A stretch of DNA of 64,000 nucleotides from Limiplasma sp036645955. Its GTDB lineage: Bacteria > Bacillota > Clostridia > Christensenellales > Aristaeellaceae. The first letter of the stretch is position 1, and every line of letters starts with the position of its first letter. The position numbers were made by a program, and so were the translations under genes. The notes beneath the pieces are model-generated. The model searched no databases, had not been told where the DNA came from, and saw only the letters and a program-made list of their open reading frames with translations. The DNA lies in NCBI GenBank assembly GCA_036645955.1, contig JAVXND010000002.1, positions 62,001 through 126,000 of the forward strand, read 5' to 3'. Shown piece by piece: positions 49,244 through 58,130 of this stretch.

Positions 49244-50788
49244 TCATAGCATGGGATAAAAGAGCCCCCGCCAGTAAATTTCACCGGAAAAGCCATCAAA
49301 TTGTTTGCCTGAAAGAAAGAAGCAAACGCTTTTGATGCGCTCGTTACTGCAAAGCGTGTTTACCATGGCGTAGGTGAAAAGGCGTTCCGCTTGTGCGTCC
49401 ATGCCCTTGCCAATGCTCGCAAAGGGCTGTGCAAAGTTGACGACCAAGGTATGCTCTGATAAGGCTATGCCCAACAGATCGGCATCCCGAATGGCATCCT
49501 TTGGCATAATGGGGGCTAGATTGGTAACGCTATCATAGCTTTGAGGGCCTTTGGCAAGCTCCACAAGCAATGTGCGGGGGTTTTGGCATTGGTAATAGGA
49601 AATGGGACGTTCGGTTTTGACAACGGTTTTTCCATGCGAATCGGCAAAATAGAGCGTGCATTGGTTATACAGAAGCGTTGCAAAATCGGCGCGCTTTTGA
49701 ACATTTTCGGGAAAAATGACAGAGCTTTGAAAATCGGTGGTAAGAAGCAGTGTATCCACAGGTGCTTCGCCGATGGTGACATGGATTCCCGCAATGTTTG
49801 GAAAATAGGTGCATAGCGTATAGCATAGTGAAGCCATGCTTTGGGCACGCGTAAGGCCATAGGTTTCAAGCATCGCATCCAGATTATAGGCAAAGTGAAG
49901 GGTTGCAATCTGCCCGCCCTGCTTTTCAAAGTCTACCAAGGCAGGCGGATCGCTAAGCAAGTCGCTTAGGAGCGGAAGCGCTGGGGAACCCAAGGCTTGC
50001 TGAGGGCCATCGCCAAGCTGGCGCAAAATGGTTGTGACCATATCGGGGAAAAGCTGGTTTTGAAAGGAACAAGCGCGTACCTCGCTTAACATGCCGGAAG
50101 TGCCGCTAATGGGAAAATAAAGTGTTACGTTAGAGGAAAATGGCTTTGCGGCGGCACTGTCCTCTGCGGTGGCACGTCTGGATACCAACTGATCATACAG
50201 CGCACCAATATCCTGCTCCACATTGCGGCTGAGCGTGCCCATGGGGAGCGTGCCCGCAACATCCAGCCCAACGGGGCGGTCTGCTACCAAAACATTCACA
50301 TAGTGGATATCGGTAAGCTCTGTTAAGGTGTTGGTCATTGCCTGACAGGCTATGAAAAACTGCTTTCGATCCATTTGCAGTGCGGAGGCGGAAAGGTTAA
50401 TGGTGGCAACGTTTCCGCTCACTTCTACGGGGTTAATGCCATATAGCGCAAGCTTGACCTGCCCCCCCAATGCAGATACAACCCCATCGCCCGGGTAAGC
50501 GAGCAAGGCGCGTGTGAGGCTTTCCGCATGGGGGCGCGTAGGTGCAAAAATAACGGTTGAAGGGATAGCCGTTAAATGAGCGCCATCGTGACGCGGCAGA
50601 TAAAGGGTTGCATCTACAGTGTATTCAAGCGCGGCATCGCCTATGGGGGCAATCAAATCAACAGCGGCGGGCGGCAGGGTCAGGGTAGGCTTATCCTTGG
50701 CAATGGGTATGCCAGCGCTTGTGCATGCACATAGCAAGGGAGCTATTAGACACAGCAGAAAGCAAAGCATGATTCGTTTTAGGCTCAT
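49244..50788 (-). CDS. GerMN-domain lipoprotein (large)
   Basis: A 514-residue lipoprotein (lipobox LLCAC near residue 22) containing GerMN-type domains. The best copies are about 110-200 (GNVATINLSASAL ... LTDIHYVNVLVADRPV) and the C-terminal one (LVVNFAQPFASIG ... YAMVNTLCSNERIKSVCFFL). A third, weaker copy lies near 320-400 (IATLHFAYNLDAM ... IAGIHVTIGEAPV). GerMN domains occur in spore germination proteins and in many envelope lipoproteins. ATG 50788 with AAAGGAGG is chosen over TTG 50794. It is the last gene of the two-component operon. Confidence 0.82.
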   Translation of the reverse strand: MSLKRIMLCFLLCLIAPLLCACTSAGIPIAKDKPTLTLPPAAVDLIAPIGDAALEYTVDATLYLPRHDGAHLTAIPSTVIFAPTRPHAESLTRALLAYPGDGVVSALGGQVKLALYGINPVEVSGNVATINLSASALQMDRKQFFIACQAMTNTLTELTDIHYVNVLVADRPVGLDVAGTLPMGTLSRNVEQDIGALYDQLVSRRATAEDSAAAKPFSSNVTLYFPISGTSGMLSEVRACSFQNQLFPDMVTTILRQLGDGPQQALGSPALPLLSDLLSDPPALVDFEKQGGQIATLHFAYNLDAMLETYGLTRAQSMASLCYTLCTYFPNIAGIHVTIGEAPVDTLLLTTDFQSSVIFPENVQKRADFATLLYNQCTLYFADSHGKTVVKTERPISYYQCQNPRTLLVELAKGPQSYDSVTNLAPIMPKDAIRDADLLGIALSEHTLVVNFAQPFASIGKGMDAQAERLFTYAMVNTLCSNERIKSVCFFLSGKQFDGFSGEIYWRGLFYPML

Positions 50789-50808
50789 AGGCAAGCGCCT
50801 CCTTTCGG

Positions 50809-51792
50809 CTATTGGATGGACATCAGGGAAAGAAGCGAGTCGTAGGAAATTTTCCAGATGCCGTTATCCAGCATGAGATGGACGGGATAGGCGGTGATGG
50901 TACGGGTCACGCCATTTTGGTGCAGGGAAAGGCTTGCACAAACCACTGCGCGTGAGCCATCTTGTGAAATACTGCCGCCGGTACAGGTGAAATCCCCAAT
51001 GGCGGGATAAGCCTCCGCCATGTGTAAAAAGGCTTCCATGGTTGGGCGGTGTACGCCGTTGCCAAATGGCGCAACATAGGCGTAAAGCGTTTCCAAGTCC
51101 ATTTTCTGCCATGCATCCAAAATACAAGCAGCCGTATTTTGCGGTGTAAGCAAAAGTGCTTCATTGCGGATGAGTGGATCGCTTAGCCCTGATAACTCGT
51201 TTAGAAAGTAGCTGTTATCCAGACGCAGGCTTTCTTTGGGGTTGTTATGGCCAATCATGATTTGTACACCCGTGTATGCAAAGCACTCCGTAACAGAGGC
51301 GACAATGCTTTGCATTTGAAGCTCGCGCAAAAGCGGCGCTTCCGTTGCCCAATCTGCCTGACCTTGCCAATCGGCAGGCAAATCCGCATTGCTGAGCAAG
51401 GTGTTGCTCAGGGTGACAAACAAGACTTGATTTTTGGAAGTAACATTTTCAACTTGGATGTTCTCTGGAAAAAGCCTGCGCAATTCCATATGACCCGCGC
51501 TTGGCCCCTGCAAAAGGGCATTGAGCAAGGCAAGCTCGTTGCTTTCATCCCTTTTAACGGTGAGCGTGCGGCTTTCCTTGGCAAGCATGGGCTGATTAAG
51601 GTAGCGGAAATAAAGCGTAGCCACAAATTCATCGGTATTGGTATCGGAGGCAGAGGCGGCGTGCAAATCCATGGAAAGCCCCGGTACGGCTGTGGCTTCT
51701 GCCTTGATTAACGGATTGCTGTGCATGGTACTGCATGCGCACAAGCTAAGCATGAGCACTGAAAGCAACAGGGTCAACTTGAGCCTTTTCAT
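50809..51792 (-). CDS. GerMN-domain lipoprotein (small)
   Basis: A 327-residue lipoprotein (lipobox SLCAC near residue 19). One GerMN domain covers about 85-200 (NQVLFVTLSNTLL ... CFAYTGVQIMIGHN). The C-terminal 110 residues resemble a small NTF2-like fold (LDAWQKMDLETLYAYVAPFG ... HLMLDNGIWKISYDSL, split). It is 37 bp after the histidine kinase gene and 20 bp before the larger GerMN gene, with AGGAGG before its ATG. Position matches that of kinase-modulating lipoproteins, so it may act on the histidine kinase (inference). Confidence 0.8.
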   Translation of the reverse strand: MKRLKLTLLLSVLMLSLCACSTMHSNPLIKAEATAVPGLSMDLHAASASDTNTDEFVATLYFRYLNQPMLAKESRTLTVKRDESNELALLNALLQGPSAGHMELRRLFPENIQVENVTSKNQVLFVTLSNTLLSNADLPADWQGQADWATEAPLLRELQMQSIVASVTECFAYTGVQIMIGHNNPKESLRLDNSYFLNELSGLSDPLIRNEALLLTPQNTAACILDAWQKMDLETLYAYVAPFGNGVHRPTMEAFLHMAEAYPAIGDFTCTGGSISQDGSRAVVCASLSLHQNGVTRTITAYPVHLMLDNGIWKISYDSLLSLMSIQ

Positions 51793-51829
51793 TGGCTACC
51801 TCCTCACATGCTTTTGGCATCCCAGCGGA

Positions 51830-53365
51830 TCATCCTTGATGAATGGGCAATTCAACCGTGAAGGTGGTGCCGTGGCCTTCCTCGCTGTCCACAGACACCG
51901 TGCCGCCATGCATCAGCACCATTTGATGCACAATGCTTAACCCAAGGCCTGTACCGCCTGTATCGCGGCTGCGTGCCTTGTCCACACGATAAAAACGATC
52001 GAATATGTGAGATTGATCCTCCTTGGGTATACCAGGGCCGTTATCGGCGATGGTGAGAATGGCATCACGGCCAGAGCGGATGAGCCTGACGCGGATTTGG
52101 CCGCCATCCTGCGTATATTTCAGGGCGTTTTCCATGAGGTTGTAAACCACCTGCGTGAGCTTCGCACAGTCGGCATACATATCACAGCGGTCGTTTAATT
52201 GGAGCTTCATATCTTGCTTGCGCTTGGCGGCAACAAGGCCTAAACGGTGTGCCGTATCGGTTACCAGCTGTGCAAGGCTAAAGGTGGTGCGGTTTAAGCG
52301 CATGGTTTTGGAATCCATGCTGACCAAGGTGAGCAAATCGCTGATAATCAAATTTAAACGGTCGATTTCCTTGTTGATATCGGTTAAAAAATCGGTTCGG
52401 ATTTCTTCGTCCATATCTGGCTGGTAGATAATGCTTTCAAGGAGTATTTTCATGGTGGACAGCGGCGTTTTTAGCTCGTGGCTGGCATTTGAAACAAATT
52501 GATTGCGGCTCTTGTCCAACATTTCGAGCTTTTCAGACATGGCATTGAAGGTTTCGGAAAGCTTGCGCATTTCACCGCTGCCGCGCTCTGGTACGCGTAC
52601 AGAAAAATCACCGCGCCCCATGCGCTGAATGCTCCGAGTAAGGGAAAAAATGGGACGCGTAATCAAACGCGAAAAAACCAACGCAATGACCATCGCGGCG
52701 GCGGCGGCAATTAAAAAGTAAAACACCATTTGATCCTGCAATGTGAAAATGCGGTGCATCATATCCTGAATGGGCGAGGAAAAGAGCAGCACCCCAATGA
52801 GCTTGCTGTTGCGAGTGAGTGCGGAGCTGCAATAGCCCACCCACTGTGAATTTTGATCATAGGGGCGAAGAAAGGAAAAGGTTTCGTAAGAGCCCGCCTC
52901 ACCCTTTAGGCGATGAACGCCATAATCCACGGTTTTACCCATGGTGAGTATGGAAGCCACTTCGGGCAGCTCCAAACGGGAGCCGTTGAGCTCGGAATAG
53001 CTGTCTGCCTGCACCTTGCCGCTTGGGTCAAGCACCATGAGCCTGCCGCCTAATTCGCCGCTGGCGGAAGAAAGGCGCTGGTTAAGCGCGCTCATTTCAG
53101 CAGACGAAAGAAGCGGGGCAAGCTCCACTGAGAGCTGCTCCGTAGCGGCACGATCCTGCTGCATGCGATCGTTGAACAAATAATCGCCTACCAGACCAAT
53201 GAGAGAGGTGGCTACAGCATAGTAGCTCACCCCTACAATGAGCAGGAAGGCGAGTAGTATTTTCCAACGAATAGAGCTAAACGGATTCTTAATCCTTATC
53301 GGTGAAATAGTAGCCCACTCCCCACTTGGTGAAGATAAACTCCGGCTGTGCGGGATTGCGCTCAA
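51830..53365 (-). CDS. Sensor histidine kinase (HAMP-HisKA-HATPase)
   Basis: A histidine kinase with an N-terminal membrane segment (WKILLAFLLIVGVSYYAVA), an extracytoplasmic sensor domain of about 150 residues, a second membrane segment and HAMP (FSRLITRPIFSLTRSIQRMG). The H-box is VSNASHELKTPLSTMK and ATP-lid motifs are DNGPGIPKED and GTGLGLSIVHQM. Unlike WalK it has no PAS domain. The start is uncertain: the only standard codon in frame is TTG 53365, which gives a 77-nt overlap with the regulator. The protein would begin more naturally at ATT 53293, at the regulator stop. Confidence 0.9.
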   Translation of the reverse strand: MSAIPHSRSLSSPSGEWATISPIRIKNPFSSIRWKILLAFLLIVGVSYYAVATSLIGLVGDYLFNDRMQQDRAATEQLSVELAPLLSSAEMSALNQRLSSASGELGGRLMVLDPSGKVQADSYSELNGSRLELPEVASILTMGKTVDYGVHRLKGEAGSYETFSFLRPYDQNSQWVGYCSSALTRNSKLIGVLLFSSPIQDMMHRIFTLQDQMVFYFLIAAAAAMVIALVFSRLITRPIFSLTRSIQRMGRGDFSVRVPERGSGEMRKLSETFNAMSEKLEMLDKSRNQFVSNASHELKTPLSTMKILLESIIYQPDMDEEIRTDFLTDINKEIDRLNLIISDLLTLVSMDSKTMRLNRTTFSLAQLVTDTAHRLGLVAAKRKQDMKLQLNDRCDMYADCAKLTQVVYNLMENALKYTQDGGQIRVRLIRSGRDAILTIADNGPGIPKEDQSHIFDRFYRVDKARSRDTGGTGLGLSIVHQMVLMHGGTVSVDSEEGHGTTFTVELPIHQG

Positions 53366-53981
53366 TTTTCTCGCGAAGTCGGCGAATGTGAACGTCTACT
53401 GTGCGTGCGTCACCTGTGTAATCGTATTTCCATACGGTTTCCAAAAGTGATTCACGGCTGAATACCTTGCCGCGGTTGTTGATAAAAACCTGCAGCAGGT
53501 CAAATTCCTTTGCGGTGAGGCGAACCTCTTTGCCCCCTAAGGATACAGAGCGGTTGATTGAGTTGATTTCCATATCATGAACGCGGATCACCTTGCGAGC
53601 CTCGCTTTGGGAACTGCCCGTAGCGCGGCGCATAATGGTTTTAATGCGTGCCTTGACCTCCAAAATGTTAAACGGCTTGGTCATGTAATCATCCGCGCCG
53701 TATTCAAGCCCCAGAATTTTGTCGATCTGTTCACCCTTTGCCGTTAACATGATGATGGGCACATTGCTATGCTCACGAATGCGTTGACAAACAGTGATGC
53801 CGTCAACCTTTGGCAACATTACATCCAACAGGATAAAATCATAATGACCGATAAAAAACTTAGCAAGAGCCTCTTCACCATCAGCGGCGGAATCGGTTTC
53901 AAAACCTTCCTGCTCAAGCGTATATTTCAAACCTTTTACGATCAACGGTTCATCGTCCACTAAAAGAATGCGCTTCGACAT
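53289..53981 (-). CDS. OmpR/PhoB-type response regulator
   Basis: A 230-residue response regulator. The receiver domain has DDEPL, the phospho-Asp in FILLDVMLPKVDG, and Lys in MTKPFN. The winged-helix DNA-binding domain ends with ARTVDVHIRRLREKIERNP, a WalR/PhoP-type recognition-helix sequence. It overlaps the kinase gene and heads the operon that ends with two GerMN lipoproteins. That gene order recalls walR-walK-yycH-yycI, but the identification as WalR is not certain. A promoter with an inverted repeat lies upstream. Confidence 0.93.
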   Translation of the reverse strand: MSKRILLVDDEPLIVKGLKYTLEQEGFETDSAADGEEALAKFFIGHYDFILLDVMLPKVDGITVCQRIREHSNVPIIMLTAKGEQIDKILGLEYGADDYMTKPFNILEVKARIKTIMRRATGSSQSEARKVIRVHDMEINSINRSVSLGGKEVRLTAKEFDLLQVFINNRGKVFSRESLLETVWKYDYTGDARTVDVHIRRLREKIERNPAQPEFIFTKWGVGYYFTDKD

Positions 53982-54015
53982 CAGATTCTTCCTTTCTTGC
54001 GCAAGGTGTTCACAT

Positions 54016-54053
54016 CAATGTAAACACAATTATTTCATGCAATGGTTACATTG
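54016..54053. promoter_or_regulatory. Inverted repeat bracketing the two-component promoter
   Basis: CAATGTAAAC (54016-54025) and GGTTACATTG (54044-54053) are inverted copies with one mismatch. They surround the -10 element and contain TGTAA cores like those of WalR/PhoP sites; autoregulation is possible. Confidence 0.4.
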
Positions 54054-54057
54054 TAAA
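54029..54057 (-). promoter_or_regulatory. Promoter of the two-component operon
   Basis: Minus strand TTTACA (54052-54057), 17-bp spacer, AATAAT (54029-54034), about 50 nt before the response-regulator ATG. Confidence 0.5.
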
Positions 54058-54144
54058 ACCAAATATGAAAAAAAGCAAGTCCTAATGAAACATAAATTTC
54101 ACAATTCGAGCAGAATCATGACAAAAACGTTTGAAATGTAAATA

Positions 54145-56091
54145 TTAAGATTTTGATAGGAAGGGAATGAGCAAAGCTTCAGACATAGGCTTTGCAAAAA
54201 AGTAGCCCTGTATTTCTTGACAGCCGCAGGCCAGCACATAATCAAGCTGAGCTTGTGTTTCAATGCCCTCTGCAATGATGGTGCGCTCGAGTGCGGAAAA
54301 CGCATGCACCAAATGGCGCAAAAAGTGGGAATCCACTTGGGACTCAAGGGTAGACCATACAATGCTTTTATCAATCTTGATATCATCAAAGGGAAGGTTT
54401 AGCATGCCTGCGACGTTTGAAAAGCCAACGCCAAAATCATCCAACGCAAAACGCATGCCCAAGGTGTGCATTTTCTCCATCAATTGACTGACTGTTTCGC
54501 CGTCATCTATCAGCAAGCGTTCGGTAATTTCGATTTTGATGCGATTGGGGGAAATGCCATTTTGATGAATGATTTCCAGCACTCGTTCGGTTATGTCGGG
54601 TTGCAGAAACTGTAAAAATGAAAAGTTAACAGAGATACAGGAGAGCTGTGCTTGGGGGAGGTTTAGGCTGTCGAGCTTTTTGAGCGTTTTGCAGGCTTGG
54701 TCCAGCACCCAATAAGTAATATCAACAATGAACCCGCTTTCCTCCGCAATGGGAATGAATTCGTCGGGATAAACAGAGCCTATGTCCAGCGGCTTCATGC
54801 GAAGCAAAGCTTCTGCCTGCGTAAAAGTGCCGCTTGAAGCTTCCCAGATGGGTTGATAAAAAACCTCGAAGCCGTGGTTTTGAAGCGCTGTTTCAAGCGC
54901 GTCCTGTATGCTTTGGCGGCGAAGGATGTCTTGATAAATGGTTGCGTCATAATGCAAAACAACATTGCTTTGTGATTTTTTGGCGGTGGAAACAAGGTAA
55001 GCCAGTACGGATTGCAATTCGCGTGCGGTTTTTCCCGCCTCGGGGTAAGTGAGCGTAGCAATGCGAATACCCAGCACGCATTCAATACCCTTTAATGTCC
55101 AGCTTTGTTCAAAGCGTTTTTGAATGGATTCAATCGTGCTTTGAACCTGCGAGCTTTGCGTGTCGTGCAGGATCAGCGCAAACTGATCACCATCCAAACG
55201 GTAGAGAAAGCTTGAAGCCGCCAAGGTGGATAGGTACTGCCCGATACTGCAAAGCAGAGCGTCACCGGCTTGCGCACCAAAGCGGCTGTTGATGTGCTTG
55301 AAATTTCGAATGCCCAGAAGAATCACCGTGAAGGGCTTTTCGATTTTTGCCGCAAGCTCCAGAGATTTTAAGAACGTTCTTCGATTCAGCAAGCCTGTGA
55401 GCTCGTCGGCAACCATCCGTTGATTCTGCAAATATAGGTAAAGCACAAAAATGGTGGTGAAGCCAGCGGTTCCTGTAAGGATAACGTCGGGCATGAAATT
55501 TTGGGTAACGACCAAGCCAAGCGCTAAGAACGGAAACAGCAAAATAACGTAGATGATCCTTTTTTCCACCCTTTTGCGGTTGATGAAGGCAAAAAGGACT
55601 GTTGCGGCTGAATAGAAATAAAAAATGACATAGGGCAGGTTGACCCAAGCTTGCTGTACATATCCGCGGTCTGGTAGAACGCAAAAAATATTGTGTACAA
55701 AAGGATTGAGCAGAATGACAATGAAATACAGCAAATAGGGGATGGCCCATAACCGCCAAAGCGGATGCATACGTTCAAAGGAATAGTCATAATACAAAAT
55801 GCAAATGGCGTAATAAAAATAAATAAGCGGCATAAGCGGCGTAATAATGTAGTAAATGGTGGTTACACCCATCACAAGCATGTGGGGCAAGCTTTGGTAG
55901 GAGTAAATCATATAGGTAGATAAGAGGTTGAAGAAAATGGAAAAAAGAACGGAATAGCAGGCGTTACGAAACATACGGTCGCGAACGGTATGAACAAATA
56001 AGGCTTTTCTGGAATAGACCATGATGATGATCAGTAAAATACCCGCAATCCATTCAGGAACAATATTCCAAGTCACGCATAACGCCTTCAT
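54145..56091 (-). CDS. Membrane cyclic-di-GMP phosphodiesterase (degenerate GGDEF + EAL)
   Basis: A 648-residue protein. The N-terminal 230 residues hold about seven membrane segments. A GGDEF domain (about 240-380) has its active-site motif changed to LDGDQF, so cyclase activity is unlikely. The EAL domain (about 400-640) keeps the catalytic set: AEALLRM, SVNFS, IEITERLL, LDDFGVGFSN and IKIDKSI. It should hydrolyse c-di-GMP, with the degenerate GGDEF as a possible GTP sensor. The membrane part may sense a small ligand. It is monocistronic with its own promoter. Confidence 0.9.
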   Translation of the reverse strand: MKALCVTWNIVPEWIAGILLIIIMVYSRKALFVHTVRDRMFRNACYSVLFSIFFNLLSTYMIYSYQSLPHMLVMGVTTIYYIITPLMPLIYFYYAICILYYDYSFERMHPLWRLWAIPYLLYFIVILLNPFVHNIFCVLPDRGYVQQAWVNLPYVIFYFYSAATVLFAFINRKRVEKRIIYVILLFPFLALGLVVTQNFMPDVILTGTAGFTTIFVLYLYLQNQRMVADELTGLLNRRTFLKSLELAAKIEKPFTVILLGIRNFKHINSRFGAQAGDALLCSIGQYLSTLAASSFLYRLDGDQFALILHDTQSSQVQSTIESIQKRFEQSWTLKGIECVLGIRIATLTYPEAGKTARELQSVLAYLVSTAKKSQSNVVLHYDATIYQDILRRQSIQDALETALQNHGFEVFYQPIWEASSGTFTQAEALLRMKPLDIGSVYPDEFIPIAEESGFIVDITYWVLDQACKTLKKLDSLNLPQAQLSCISVNFSFLQFLQPDITERVLEIIHQNGISPNRIKIEITERLLIDDGETVSQLMEKMHTLGMRFALDDFGVGFSNVAGMLNLPFDDIKIDKSIVWSTLESQVDSHFLRHLVHAFSALERTIIAEGIETQAQLDYVLACGCQEIQGYFFAKPMSEALLIPFLSKS

Positions 56092-56135
56092 TCTTAAAAC
56101 ATGTGTAACCGTCGAAACGATTTGGAGAATATCTT

Positions 56136-56165
56136 ATTCTAACAGCAAAGAAACGTATCTGTCAA
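56136..56165 (-). promoter_or_regulatory. Promoter of the GGDEF-EAL gene
   Basis: Minus strand TTGACA (56160-56165), 18-bp spacer, TAGAAT (56136-56141). Confidence 0.6.
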
Positions 56166-56174
56166 GAAAAGGTC

Positions 56175-56225
56175 AAAAAAAGCCCGCATCTGCTTTGCAC
56201 CTTGAATGTGTGCGTCAGAGGCGGG
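56175..56225 (-). terminator. Terminator of the mrfA-mrfB-TPR operon
   Basis: Stem CCCGCATCTG / CAGAGGCGGG (one mismatch), with AAAAAAA on the plus-strand left side that gives a U-tract on the minus strand, past the TPR gene stop. Confidence 0.65.
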
Positions 56226-56251
56226 GGAAGAATGCGATGGGAAGGCGATGG

Positions 56252-56935
56252 TTACAGTTTTGCGATTTCCTGTTCAACCATGTCCTTTGTGGCATAATTG
56301 AGCGGTGAAAAACGGCCTGTCAACGCTTTTTCCAGCTTTGCGCGAGCGGCGGCCTTATCGCCTGCTTCTAAATCATATTTGGAAAGGAAATACAGCGTGT
56401 CGATTTGCCCCGCTTTCACAGCGATTGCTTTATCAAAGTATACTTTTGCTTTTGCTTTATCGTTCAAAAGGCGATAATAGGTCTGTGCAAGGTTGTCTAG
56501 GCAGATGCTGTCTTCATCGTCGTATTCGCAGGCTTCTGTGTTAAAAGCCAACGCTTTATCAGTCTCGTTTGCTTCTACGTAGAGGTAGCCAAGGGTTTCG
56601 TACACAAGCCCGCTGGCGGCCTTTTGATGCTGACGTTCCAAAATATCCAAAGCCTTTTGCATTTCACCCATTTTGTATACGCAAGAGGCATAGTGCACAA
56701 AGAGCTGGCGGCGGTTATCCTCCGACATGGGGTATTTTTGAATCTTTACCAGCAGCTCGCGCGCTTCCCCAAAGCGGCCATTGCGAATGAGCAATACCGA
56801 ATAGCTCAGCAGATAGCGGACATCGGTTAAGCCTTCGTCGATCGCTTCTTTGTAGAGCTTCATTGCACCGTCAATGTCCCCCTTGGATATTTTTGCAGCA
56901 GCACTGCGTGCCTTGAAGGATGTCATTATGCCCAT
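56252..56935 (-). CDS. Tetratricopeptide-repeat protein
   Basis: A 227-residue soluble protein made of about five TPR-like helical pairs (AAAKISKGDIDGAMKLYKEA, LIRNGRFGEARELLVKI, YKMGEMQKALDILERQ, VEANETDKALAFNTEA, KAKVYFDKAIAV). TPR proteins are adaptors in protein complexes. ATG 56935 with AGGGAGG is the start; the open frame runs 39 codons further upstream into the mrfB gene. It is 13 bp downstream of the mrfB-like gene, so it may belong to the same repair operon. No partner can be named. Confidence 0.82.
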   Translation of the reverse strand: MGIMTSFKARSAAAKISKGDIDGAMKLYKEAIDEGLTDVRYLLSYSVLLIRNGRFGEARELLVKIQKYPMSEDNRRQLFVHYASCVYKMGEMQKALDILERQHQKAASGLVYETLGYLYVEANETDKALAFNTEACEYDDEDSICLDNLAQTYYRLLNDKAKAKVYFDKAIAVKAGQIDTLYFLSKYDLEAGDKAAARAKLEKALTGRFSPLNYATKDMVEQEIAKL

Positions 56936-56948
56936 GGAAAAGTCCTCC

Positions 56949-58130
56949 CTATAACAAATTGGATGCGGACGGCGCTGTACAGAGCTTGCGCCGTAAACGT
57001 GCATAACGGTATTGTAACTCAATTTGACGTTCTTGTACAGCCTCGGAAGCAAAAAGGGTTGGTTCAGACAACAATAGCAGTGCTTGGCGCGTGTAGTGAA
57101 GCGCTTGCTCGGGGTTCTTTAGCTGATGCTCGTAGAGCTTGGCAAGGGCTTCGTAGGCGTTAACGGCGTTGTCTCCGCGCATGGCCATGGCGTGGTAGAG
57201 CTTGATGGCGGCTTCTGTTTTGCCTTGACGCTTTTGCGCCAAAGCCATCGCTTCAAACGCCTCCGCACGCTGGGCACCGCTGGAGCAAAGGCGGTAGCAT
57301 TTTGTGGCTTTTTGATCCTCCTTGCTTTTTTCAAGCATGCGGGCGAGGGAAAGCAGGTCCTCGCCCTCTGTCATTTTTTCAGGACAGCTCACCTGATAGC
57401 AAAGGTAATAGAAGAGCTGTGCAAGGCTGACAATATCCTGCTTGTTGTGGCTTAGCACATCCAATAGCGGTTCAAAATTGCCGCTTTTTAAATATGCAAA
57501 ATACGCCTGCGGCACAAGCGCACCAGGCAGATCACCCGTGCGCACCACATGCAATAGCTGTTCCTCCAAATGGGCAAGCGTGCATTGCTTGAGCCGAAGC
57601 TTCCATAACCTTCGCGCGGGAAAGAGCACATCCGCATGGGCATCCGGGAAGCAGACCTGCTTGAAGCGGTTCATGATCAAGCGGCTTTTGAGCAGGGGCA
57701 CGTCAAAAGCACGTCCGTTAAAGGTGCATAGCACGGTAAAGCGCTTCATGAGGGTACAAAGCGCGTGCAGAAGCTCTGGCTCCTGCGAATAGTCATGCAT
57801 TAAGTATTGCTCCACCACAAAGCCGCTGGGGGTAAAGTAGCCCAAGCCAATCTCGAAAGCGACCGTTCCCGCGCCGCCTGATAAGCCTGTGGTTTCCGTA
57901 TCCAAAAACAGAATATCCTCAGGCAATACTTGGCGTGGAAACGAACAGCCGAAGATGCTTTGAAGCACCTCGGGTGTGGCGTAACGGCGATCGGTAAAGG
58001 TGGAAAGCGGGAAAATGGCTTGCGCGTGATAACAGCCTGCTGTGGCTTCTCCCGCCTGAAGCGGCGCGGCGGGAACGCCCTTTGTGGGTGAAATGTCAAG
58101 CATGCGCAGCTTGCTGAGCAAATCGGCCAT
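56949..58130 (-). CDS. mrfB: DEDD exonuclease MrfB/YprB with TPR-like tail
   Basis: A 393-residue protein. The N-terminal half is a ribonuclease-H-like DEDD exonuclease: DILFLDTETTGLSGGAG (first DE), FNGRAFDVPLLKSR (second D) and HNKQDIVSLAQL (last D). The C-terminal third (about 270-390) has helical TPR-like repeats (AEAFEAMALAQKRQGKTEAA). In B. subtilis the homologue MrfB (YprB) works with helicase MrfA in repair of mitomycin-C adducts. The ATG overlaps the mrfA stop by one base (TAATG), supporting a functional pair. Confidence 0.88.
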   Translation of the reverse strand: MADLLSKLRMLDISPTKGVPAAPLQAGEATAGCYHAQAIFPLSTFTDRRYATPEVLQSIFGCSFPRQVLPEDILFLDTETTGLSGGAGTVAFEIGLGYFTPSGFVVEQYLMHDYSQEPELLHALCTLMKRFTVLCTFNGRAFDVPLLKSRLIMNRFKQVCFPDAHADVLFPARRLWKLRLKQCTLAHLEEQLLHVVRTGDLPGALVPQAYFAYLKSGNFEPLLDVLSHNKQDIVSLAQLFYYLCYQVSCPEKMTEGEDLLSLARMLEKSKEDQKATKCYRLCSSGAQRAEAFEAMALAQKRQGKTEAAIKLYHAMAMRGDNAVNAYEALAKLYEHQLKNPEQALHYTRQALLLLSEPTLFASEAVQERQIELQYRYARLRRKLCTAPSASNLL

